Below the pieces are notes generated by a model. It was not told the origin of the DNA. It ran no database searches and was given only the letters and a program-made list of their open reading frames with translations. Of a DNA stretch of 15,910 bases, positions 8,549 through 14,095 are shown in pieces. The stretch spans positions 1-15,910 of the forward strand of contig CAZZVB010000098.1 of NCBI GenBank assembly GCA_964657445.1, read 5' to 3'. A program made the position numbers and the translations under genes. This DNA comes from LMUY01 sp964657445 (GTDB taxonomy: Bacteria; Pseudomonadota; Alphaproteobacteria; Acetobacterales; Acetobacteraceae). Numbering within the stretch: position 1 is the stretch's first letter; each line of letters opens with the position of its first letter.

Positions 8549-9477
8549 CAGCTGCGCGCCGAGCGCCGGAAGTCGGACCAGTCGTGCACCGGCCACATAT
8601 CCTGGTCCTCGCCATGCCCGGCGTGGCCGTTGATCGTCCAGGCGATCAGCCCGTTCGAGTCGATGAAGCTGTGCCGGTTGATGATCAGCCCGCTCAGCCG
8701 CGTGCCCCTAGCGTGCAGCGTGCGGCCGCGCTCATCCACGCCTTCCATGGTGATGCTCGTCACCCAGCCATGGACCGGGTCACGCTCCACCGTACGCCGG
8801 CCGGAAACGAGATCGGTCGTCTCGCCGTCGCGGATCATGAAGCCATAGGCGATCTCCTCAACGTCGCCGTTCCACTTGGTGACCGCTAGGAAGGCGTCGC
8901 GCTCACTGGCGACGCCGGTGACGTAGGCGCTCTTCTTTGGGCGGTGTTCGGGGCGCGGCCCCCAGCTCCGGTCGCGCACCGCGAGGCAGTCGATCGCGAT
9001 GGTTTCGCCCTGCAGCGTGATCTCCCCGGTGACGCGGCCAATCTGGTCGTAATGATGCGCGCCGCCGAACGGAGAACCGGGCTTGCGCAGCGGGTGCGGC
9101 GGCATGATGCCGGCGAACTCCAGCGCCATCTCGCAACGGCCGCCATCCTTGAAGCCCAGGCGATACCGGGTGCACGGCTCCAGCATTTTGATCGACACGC
9201 CGGTCGGCAGCGTGATGTCGGTCAGGTCCTGGTCGCGCGGCAGGCGCAGCGCCGTGTAGTTCGCGTTATAGGGTATTTCCCAAGGCAAGTGCGCCGTGTC
9301 GTCCCAGACCCAGGCGCCGCCGGCGACGGTGCCGATGTTCGGACGCGCCATGGTGTAGAGCCAGCCGCCCAGCTTGCGCTCCGGATGGTTGAACGAGAAC
9401 CAGCTCGTCTCCGTCATCCACCAGCGGTCGCCCATCTGGCTGAAGTGGAACTTGTCGTCCTCGGCGGTGAAGCTCAT
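8548..9477 (-). CDS. DUF7064-like protein of unknown function
   Basis: A 309-residue protein with no signal peptide or membrane segment. It resembles the DUF7064/DUF7065 group, which I understand to be related to AttH/CrtC-like lipocalin-fold proteins. The most recognisable motif is VRDRSWGPRPE (167-177), preceded by HHYDQIGRVTGEITLQGE and followed by ATG-free beta-rich sequence. It is rich in Trp, Gly and charged residues, with many predicted strands. The ATG at 9477 lies 15 bases after the kinase-like gene with GGGGA ahead of it, and its stop overlaps the CoA-transferase ATG. Such genes, in my recollection, often sit beside aminoglycoside-phosphotransferase-like and acyl-CoA genes, as here. 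No reaction can be assigned; binding or isomerising a hydrophobic intermediate is a possibility only. Confidence 0.75.
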   Translation of the reverse strand: MSFTAEDDKFHFSQMGDRWWMTETSWFSFNHPERKLGGWLYTMARPNIGTVAGGAWVWDDTAHLPWEIPYNANYTALRLPRDQDLTDITLPTGVSIKMLEPCTRYRLGFKDGGRCEMALEFAGIMPPHPLRKPGSPFGGAHHYDQIGRVTGEITLQGETIAIDCLAVRDRSWGPRPEHRPKKSAYVTGVASERDAFLAVTKWNGDVEEIAYGFMIRDGETTDLVSGRRTVERDPVHGWVTSITMEGVDERGRTLHARGTRLSGLIINRHSFIDSNGLIAWTINGHAGHGEDQDMWPVHDWSDFRRSARS

Positions 9478-9492
9478 TGGCGCGTGTCCCCG

Positions 9493-10881
9493 TCAGAAGG
9501 CCGGATAATGGCGGCTCGCGATGCCGCCGGAGGCTGCGGCGGCGAGCTGCGCCTGCCGGGCAGCCTGGCCGGCGAAGTAGCCGAGCGCGTCCGCGAACCC
9601 GATCCGTCCGTCGGCCAAGGCTTCACCCAGCGCGTGTTCGCCCTCGGCGCTGCCGGTAGGCTCGGCCTGTAGCAGGTCGCACAGCGCACACCGGTCGGCC
9701 GCGTCCGCCGCGTCGCCATACTGATCACAGGCTTGCAAATACTTGATGACCTTGGCTGCGTTCTTGGCCTTCGCGATCACCTGGCTGTCCGTGCTGCGCG
9801 CCACGATCACGTCGCGCAGATCGTCCAGCACATGGCCAAACAGCTCTGCCCTTGGGGTCGGCGGTAGATCGAGCGGCGCCGTAGGCGGCAGTTCCACGCC
9901 GCTCGCCTCGGCCAGCGCCTCGATCAGCAGGCGGCGGTTGAGCGCGCGGGAAACGATGGCGTGCGCCGGCTCCCCGGTGACGTTGCGGTGGCGGATGACG
10001 ACGACGCGGGTGGAGACCAGAACCCGGTGATACAGAACCCGGGCACGGTCCACCGATGCGCCGGAATAGCGTTCGTAGTCACGCAGGCTGGCGGCGAAAT
10101 CGGGGACAGGTTCCATCACGCAGCGCATGGAGTACCATGCAAGATCTTCCATGGGGTCGCCGAGATGGGCCAGTTCCCAATCGATCAGCGATGTCAGGCG
10201 GCCATGCTCGAACAGGAAATTGCCGGGCCCGGCGTCGCCATGAACCAGTACCACCGGGCCGTCCGGATCGGGTAGCTCGTCCCGCAGCCAGGTGAAAGCC
10301 AAGTCGAGCAAAGCGTCAGGCCGCCCGGCCTCCTCATACATGGCCTGCCAGATACCCAGCTCCACCCGGACATGGTCAGCAATGCGCCCACGATCCCCCG
10401 GCATGCCGCTATCGAGCACCACGCTTGCCGAGGGAATGCGGTGCAGCCGCGCCAGATTGTGCATCAGTTCGCCCGCGATCGCCTGCTTTGCGTCCGCGTC
10501 CTTGAGGCGGCGGAACTCGGCGATGCCCGTCGCCCGGGTGGTCAGCACCGCCTGATGCACCGGATGCGACGCAATCAGCGCCGGCGCCTGCACATCTGAC
10601 CCGGCGATCGCGCGATACACCTGCGCCTCGCGGTGCACGGTGTAGGGCTCCACGCCCGGCGGACGTGGCGGCCCGTAGCGCAGGAAAACCTCGGCCGTAT
10701 CGCCGCGCGCATCCGTCACGTCGATGGCCCAGGAGCGGCAACGGTTGCCGCCCGAGGTTTGCTGAGATTTCGTAATTGTGCCGGCGAGCTGGCCCGCCAC
10801 CCACTCGAACAACTCCGCCTCGGCCGGCGGCAAGCCGGCGAGTGCGGTGCGCGTCTGCGGCGGCGTGGCCAGCATCTGCAT
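9493..10881 (-). CDS. Phosphotransferase-family (APH fold) protein with C-terminal helical extension
   Basis: A 462-residue protein whose first ~335 residues form an aminoglycoside-phosphotransferase/ACAD10-11-type kinase domain. The likely N-lobe Glu is in HREAQVYRAI (Glu85). The catalytic loop HGDAGPGN is at 214-221 and the metal-binding IDWE at 233-236, followed by LAHLGDPMEDLAWY, which is typical of the catabolic rather than the drug-resistance branch. Residues ~336-462 are an extra Ala-rich helical region I could not identify. Related kinases (LvaA in levulinate catabolism, ACAD10/11 kinase domains) phosphorylate 4-hydroxyacyl-CoAs, so a similar role is plausible. The ATG at 10881 has GGGAGGA five bases upstream and opens the minus-strand operon; a second in-frame ATG lies at 10875. 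Antibiotic resistance is unlikely given the neighbours. Confidence 0.85.
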   Translation of the reverse strand: MQMLATPPQTRTALAGLPPAEAELFEWVAGQLAGTITKSQQTSGGNRCRSWAIDVTDARGDTAEVFLRYGPPRPPGVEPYTVHREAQVYRAIAGSDVQAPALIASHPVHQAVLTTRATGIAEFRRLKDADAKQAIAGELMHNLARLHRIPSASVVLDSGMPGDRGRIADHVRVELGIWQAMYEEAGRPDALLDLAFTWLRDELPDPDGPVVLVHGDAGPGNFLFEHGRLTSLIDWELAHLGDPMEDLAWYSMRCVMEPVPDFAASLRDYERYSGASVDRARVLYHRVLVSTRVVVIRHRNVTGEPAHAIVSRALNRRLLIEALAEASGVELPPTAPLDLPPTPRAELFGHVLDDLRDVIVARSTDSQVIAKAKNAAKVIKYLQACDQYGDAADAADRCALCDLLQAEPTGSAEGEHALGEALADGRIGFADALGYFAGQAARQAQLAAAASGGIASRHYPAF

Positions 10882-10958
10882 CGAAGTCCTCCCGCCGTCC
10901 GTATTCGGAGTGGCCTTCCGCCGGGTTATGATCCGGTTGCTTGGCCGCAGAATTAAAC

Positions 10959-10980
10959 CGCTAGCTTACCATCGGCAAGC
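10959..10980. promoter_or_regulatory. Candidate repressor site: shared 12-mer plus imperfect palindrome
   Basis: CGCTAGCTTACC (10959-10970) matches CGCTAGCTAACC at 14056-14067 in 11 of 12 positions. Its right half is part of a 17-base imperfect palindrome, GCTTACC (10964-10970), ATC, GGCAAGC (10974-10980), with six of seven pairs. It lies in the AT-richer centre of the divergent region, where one bound regulator could control both directions. The MarR-family gene at 15259-15792 is the only regulator in the window and the natural candidate, without direct proof. Confidence 0.4.
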
Positions 10981-11003
10981 GAATTATCTTCGGACGGCCA
11001 TAA

Positions 11004-11021
11004 GGTCGTCCTGAAACGACC
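11004..11021. promoter_or_regulatory. Perfect 6-bp inverted repeat upstream of the hydratase
   Basis: GGTCGT (11004-11009) and ACGACC (11016-11021) form a perfect inverted repeat around a 6-base spacer, ending five bases before the hydratase Shine-Dalgarno. It could be a regulator site or, if transcribed, a small leader hairpin. Nothing decides between these. Confidence 0.35.
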
Positions 11022-11039
11022 ACCCGAGGGAGGCAATCT

Positions 11040-11498
11040 GTGCCCGGATTATTCTTCGACGAACTACACGTCGGGCAGCTGTTCAAGCACCCGATCCATC
11101 GCACCATCACCGAGGCGGACAACGTCTGGTTTTCGTGCATGACGCACAACCCGGCGGCGTTGCACCTGGACGAGGAATACTGCCGCACCGAAACCGAGTT
11201 CGGCCAGCGTATCGTCAACAGCGCCTTCACGCTCGGCCTGATGGTCGGCATTTCCGTCGGCGACACCACGCTCGGCACTGCGGTCGCCAATCTGGGTTGG
11301 GATGAGGTGCGCTTTCCCAAGCCAGTGTTCCACGGCGACACGCTGCGCATCGAAACCGAGGTGCTGGAGTTGCGGGAGTCCAAGTCCCGCCCCAACGCCG
11401 GCATCGTCACCTACATGCACCGTGCCTACAACCAGCGCGGCGAACTGGTCGGGCACTGCAAACGCTCCGGTCTGCAGCTCAAGCGGAAACCGGCATGA
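11040..11498 (+). CDS. MaoC-family CoA-ester hydratase (mesaconyl/itaconyl-CoA hydratase-like)
   Basis: A 152-residue single hot-dog-fold hydratase. THNPAALHLDEEYC (35-48) is the MaoC active-site segment. The blocks TEFGQRIVNSAFTL, ISVGDTTLGTAVANLGWDEVR, PVFHGDTL and ESKSRPNAGIV are typical of the branch annotated as mesaconyl-CoA hydratase or beta-methylmalyl-CoA dehydratase. Where classic R-hydratases have Asp-x4-His, this protein has Thr/His then His42, which seems normal for its branch. It should add water to an unsaturated C5-type acyl-CoA. The start is GTG at 11040 with GAGGGAGG six bases upstream. Its stop overlaps the next ATG (ATGA), coupling it to the CitE-like lyase, which fits itaconyl/mesaconyl-CoA to citramalyl-CoA hydration. 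Other branched enoyl-CoAs are possible. Confidence 0.88.
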   Translation: MPGLFFDELHVGQLFKHPIHRTITEADNVWFSCMTHNPAALHLDEEYCRTETEFGQRIVNSAFTLGLMVGISVGDTTLGTAVANLGWDEVRFPKPVFHGDTLRIETEVLELRESKSRPNAGIVTYMHRAYNQRGELVGHCKRSGLQLKRKPA

Positions 11499-12379
11499 TG
11501 AGCATCCGGTCCTTCCTGTTCGTGCCCGGCGACAGTGAGCGCAAGCTCGCCAAGGGCAGCGCCTCGCAGGCGGACGCCCTGATCCTGGATTTGGAAGACG
11601 CTGTCGCCCCCGCGCGCAAGCCGTTCGCCCGCGGCCTGGTGGCGGACTACCTGGAGGCGCACCGGGGTCGCACGCCCGAGCTATGGGTTCGCATCAATCC
11701 GCTGGATGAAGGCGGCATCGATGATCTTGCCGCCGTGGTGCGCGGCGCTCCGGATGGGATCGTGGTGCCCAAGGTGGACGGCCCGGCCGACGTGCTGCGG
11801 CTCAGCCACTATCTGGACGCGCTCGAGCGGCGGGACGGGATTGCGGCCGGCACCCGCATTCTGCCGGTCGCCACCGAAACCGCGCGCGCTCCGTTCCGCC
11901 TGGGCGACTATGCCGCGACGCCGTTGCCGCGGCTGTATGGACTGACCTGGGGCGCGGAAGACCTCAGCTCCGCCATCGGCGCCAGCACCAACCGCGACGC
12001 CAGCGGGGCATGGGCGTTCACCTACCGTATGGTGCGGTCGTGCTGTCTGCTTGGCGCCAAGGCCGCCGGGGTGGAGCCGGTCGAGACGCTGTTTGCCGAC
12101 TTCCGTGACAGCGAGGGCCTGCGGCAAGACTGCATCGCCGCGGCGCAGGAGGGGTTCACGGGCCGCATCGCCATCCATCCGGACCAGGTGGCAGTGATCA
12201 ACGCGGCGTTCATGCCCTCCGGCGAGGCGGTGGCGCATGCGCGCCGGGTGATCGCCGCCTTCGACGCCAATCCGGAGGCCGGCGCGGTCGGGCTGGATGG
12301 CATGATGCTCGATATGCCGCACCTGAAGCAGGCCCAGCACGTGCTGGCGCTGCACGCCGCCTATGCCGCGAGGGGCTGA
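11495..12379 (+). CDS. CitE-like CoA-ester lyase (HpcH/HpaI family)
   Basis: A 294-residue TIM-barrel lyase of the malyl-/citramalyl-CoA lyase (CitE-like) group. Motifs are SFLFVPGDSERKLAK (5-19), LDLEDAV (31-37), the substrate-binding Arg in WVRIN (64-68), VPKVD (91-95), Glu128 in VATETA, and GAEDLS (153-158), whose acidic residues bind Mg2+. The C-terminal GRIAIHPDQV (223-232) and the closing MLDMPHLKQA are also typical. It cleaves a 3-hydroxy-acyl-CoA to acetyl-CoA (or propionyl-CoA) and a 2-oxo acid; with the hydratase upstream, (S)-citramalyl-CoA to acetyl-CoA plus pyruvate is the best guess. No citrate-lyase CitD or CitF is present, so it is not part of a citrate lyase complex. It overlaps the hydratase by 4 bases and the next gene by 17. 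Confidence 0.9.
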   Translation: MMSIRSFLFVPGDSERKLAKGSASQADALILDLEDAVAPARKPFARGLVADYLEAHRGRTPELWVRINPLDEGGIDDLAAVVRGAPDGIVVPKVDGPADVLRLSHYLDALERRDGIAAGTRILPVATETARAPFRLGDYAATPLPRLYGLTWGAEDLSSAIGASTNRDASGAWAFTYRMVRSCCLLGAKAAGVEPVETLFADFRDSEGLRQDCIAAAQEGFTGRIAIHPDQVAVINAAFMPSGEAVAHARRVIAAFDANPEAGAVGLDGMMLDMPHLKQAQHVLALHAAYAARG

Positions 12380-13631
12380 CCCGGCGAGGCTGACGCTGGC
12401 GCAACTGGCGGACGCGCTGACCCCTGGGGAGACGGTCTTCATCCCCGGATCCGCGGGGGAGCCGACGCCGCTGCTGGACCTGTGGGCTGCGGAGCCAGAG
12501 CGGACGCGGGGGTTGCGCATCCTCACCAGCATCGTGCCGGGCATCAACACCCTGGCAGTGGACGCGATGCACGATACGGCCGTGGTGACGGGCATGTTCA
12601 TGCTGCCGGCCCTCCAGTCGGCCCAGCGGTCCGGCCGATACCGGCATCTGCCGCTGTCATACTCGGGGTTTGTCCGCCACATGCGCGACGGCCCCCGCGT
12701 GGACACATGCATCGTTCATGTCGCGCCGCCAGACGCTGAGGGACGCTGCTCGCTGGGGCCGGCGGTCGAGTTTACGCCGCTGGTGGCGTCGCACAGCCGC
12801 CGGGTCATCGCCTTGGTGAACCCGATGCTGCCGCGCATGCCGGGTGCGGCGGCGTTCGACTATGGCCGATTCGATGCGGTAGTGCCCGTGGATTTTGCGC
12901 CGAAGGGCTACGTGGTGGGGGAGCCTAACCTCAGTGCAAAGGCCATTGCCGGGCGCATCGCAGCATTCGTGCACGACGGCAGCACCGTTCAGGTCGGGCT
13001 GGGAAAGGTGCCGGACGCGCTGATGTCCGCACTGCATGACCGCCGGGGCCTGCGGCTGCATTCCGGCATGCTGTCGGACTCTGCGCTTGATCTGTGGGAG
13101 GCAGGCGCCTTGGACCCGGCATTTCGCCATGCGAGTTGCGTGTGGGTGGGGACGCCGGGGCTGTATGACCGGCTGCGGGACCGCCCCGGCCCTGCAGTTC
13201 TGGGCTGCGAGGTGACGCATGAGGCTGGGCTGCTCGCCTCGCTGGACCGGCTGACCGCCGTGAACTCCGCCTTGAGCGTCGATTTGTTCGGGCAGGCCAA
13301 TTTGGAGATTGCGGACGGCCAGGTGGTCAGCGGCATCGGCGGCGCCGCGGACTTCGCACGGGCGGCGCGCCTGTCGCGCGGCGGCGTCAGCATCGTGGCC
13401 CTGCCGTCGAGCTACGCGCGGGGCGCACGGTCGCGCATTGTCCCAAGGATGAGTGACGGGCTGGTCTCGCTGCCGCGCATGGATATAGACGTGGTGGTGA
13501 CCGAGCACGGTGTTGCGGATTTGCGCGGCCGGTCGGTGCACGAGCGGGCGGAAGCGCTGATCGGCATCGCCGAGCCCGGCTTGCGGGATGGCCTGCAGGA
13601 TGCCTGGCGGGAGATCCGTTTGGCGCTGTGA
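12363..13631 (+). CDS. Acetyl-CoA hydrolase/family I CoA-transferase homologue lacking the usual catalytic Glu
   Basis: A 422-residue member of the 4-hydroxybutyrate/butyryl CoA-transferase (Cat1, AbfT, RipA) family. Matches include GETVFIPGSAGEP (22-34), VQVGLGKVPDAL (209-220), NSALSVDLFGQ, the G(V/I)G loop SGIGGAADFARAA, SRIVPRM, and VVVTEHGVADLRGRSVHERA. In AbfT, GIHSEMISDG carries the Glu (residue 238) that forms the covalent CoA thioester; the aligned stretch here is RLHSGMLSD (231-239), with Gly235 (GGC, 13065-13067). The fold and the rest of the active site look intact and the frame is unbroken. The gene starts inside the 3' end of the lyase gene with a weak ribosome site. Context suggests an itaconate/mesaconate CoA-transferase, but without the Glu it may use other chemistry, act as a hydrolase or binding protein, or be inactive. 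Confidence 0.85.
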   Translation: MPRGADPARLTLAQLADALTPGETVFIPGSAGEPTPLLDLWAAEPERTRGLRILTSIVPGINTLAVDAMHDTAVVTGMFMLPALQSAQRSGRYRHLPLSYSGFVRHMRDGPRVDTCIVHVAPPDAEGRCSLGPAVEFTPLVASHSRRVIALVNPMLPRMPGAAAFDYGRFDAVVPVDFAPKGYVVGEPNLSAKAIAGRIAAFVHDGSTVQVGLGKVPDALMSALHDRRGLRLHSGMLSDSALDLWEAGALDPAFRHASCVWVGTPGLYDRLRDRPGPAVLGCEVTHEAGLLASLDRLTAVNSALSVDLFGQANLEIADGQVVSGIGGAADFARAARLSRGGVSIVALPSSYARGARSRIVPRMSDGLVSLPRMDIDVVVTEHGVADLRGRSVHERAEALIGIAEPGLRDGLQDAWREIRLAL

Positions 13632-13685
13632 GGGGTCGTCCGATACGCAAGAACCCTTAGGCCGGAAAGCTTGGCAACTGCCTCA

Positions 13686-13691
13686 TATAAT
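13686..13691 (+). promoter_or_regulatory. Perfect -10 box (TATAAT) ahead of the PilZ gene
   Basis: TATAAT lies 16 bases before the PilZ ATG, which would make the leader very short. No good -35 is found at 16-18 bases spacing (TTGGCA at 13671 is only 9 bases away). The 76-base gap 13632-13707 contains nothing else I can identify, and no terminator for the upstream operon is visible. Confidence 0.3.
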
Positions 13692-13707
13692 TGACGTAAG
13701 GTGGGCC

Positions 13708-13959
13708 ATGAACAACAACAGTCCCGAGCACCGCCGTGCGCCCCGCGACATCGATTTCAGGACGGTTGACGTCCTATTCGGCCGCTACCGGCTGAGCGGC
13801 GGCACGATCAACACGTCCGAGACAGGCGTACGCGTCTGCATTCCGGAGCGGACGTGCGTGCCGGACCGCGGCGTCTGCGTCCGCTTCCGTGACGGCCGGG
13901 TCATTCCGGTTGCCATGCGGTGGCGCGACCGGACGGATATCGGGTTCGAGTATCTGTAA
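13708..13959 (+). CDS. Single-domain PilZ protein (predicted c-di-GMP binding)
   Basis: An 83-residue protein that is essentially one PilZ domain. The two signature elements for cyclic-di-GMP binding are present: RxxxR at residues 9-13 (RRAPR) and NxSxxG at 35-40 (NTSETG). They are followed by the usual strands ending VAMRWRDRTDIGFEYL. No enzymatic or transmembrane segment is fused. The frame is open upstream to 13588, but the ATG at 13708 has AAGGTGGG before it and starts just before the conserved RRAPR, so I chose it. Lone PilZ proteins act as c-di-GMP-responsive adaptors through protein partners. Its position between two catabolic transcription units is not explained by sequence; it may simply be a neighbour. 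Confidence 0.85.
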   Translation: MNNNSPEHRRAPRDIDFRTVDVLFGRYRLSGGTINTSETGVRVCIPERTCVPDRGVCVRFRDGRVIPVAMRWRDRTDIGFEYL

Positions 13960-13960
13960 G

Positions 13961-13976
13961 CGGGCCTGAAGGTCCG
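13961..13976 (+). terminator. GC-rich hairpin directly after the PilZ stop
   Basis: CGGGCC (13961-13966) pairs with GGTCCG (13971-13976), with one G-T pair and a TGAA loop, two bases after the PilZ stop. No run of T follows, so it may be only a weak or Rho-assisted terminator. The rest of the gap to the dehydrogenase promoter (13977-14027) shows nothing clear. Confidence 0.35.
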
Positions 13977-14027
13977 GACACCGCGTCATTCTTAGGAGAC
14001 GAGAACCCTCCCAAACCCCACCGCCGA

Positions 14028-14067
14028 TTGTCAGGTAAGCACGTAGCATATATTACGCTAGCTAACC
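14028..14067 (+). promoter_or_regulatory. Promoter and candidate operator of the acyl-CoA dehydrogenase gene
   Basis: TTGTCA (14028-14033) and TATTAC (14051-14056) with a 17-base spacer make a plausible sigma-70-type promoter, placing the start near 14063. GGTAAGC (14034-14040), just after the -35, and GCTAACC (14061-14067), just after the -10, form an inverted pair (six of seven positions) flanking the -10. The right half belongs to CGCTAGCTAACC, nearly identical to a site in the divergent region at 10959-10970. A repressor bound here would block polymerase directly. Confidence 0.45.
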
Positions 14068-14095
14068 TGTGACGAACAACAGCGAGGGGATCGCC

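Larger units (their letters stand above)
10882..11039. promoter_or_regulatory. Divergent intergenic control region
   Basis: This 158-base gap separates the start of the minus-strand operon from the start of the hydratase operon, so it must contain promoters for both or be read from elsewhere. It is more AT-rich in its middle (10951-10990, AATTAAACCG and GAATTATCTT) than the genes around it. It holds two inverted repeats, described separately, and strong Shine-Dalgarno sequences at both edges: GGGAGGA for the kinase gene and GAGGGAGG (11026-11033) for the hydratase. I could not fix a convincing -35/-10 pair on either strand. Confidence 0.55.

Noticed and set aside
9493..10881. Aminoglycoside resistance gene
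   Set aside because: The fold is shared, but the LAHLGDP-type motif and a catabolic operon context point to the acyl-CoA-linked branch.
11495..12379. Citrate lyase beta subunit (CitE proper)
   Set aside because: No CitD, CitF or CitC/G/X genes are present, and the partners are a hydratase and a CoA-transferase, so a stand-alone CoA-ester lyase is more likely.
11681..12712. 343-residue minus-strand frame over the lyase and transferase genes
   Set aside because: Antisense to two strongly recognisable genes, without family features of its own.
12363..13631. Pseudogene call for the CoA-transferase homologue because of the missing Glu
   Set aside because: The frame is full length with all other conserved blocks intact, so a functional variant is at least as likely.
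13671..13691. TTGGCA and TATAAT as a complete promoter for the PilZ gene
   Set aside because: The spacer is only 9 bases, too short for sigma-70-type binding; only the -10-like box was kept at low confidence.
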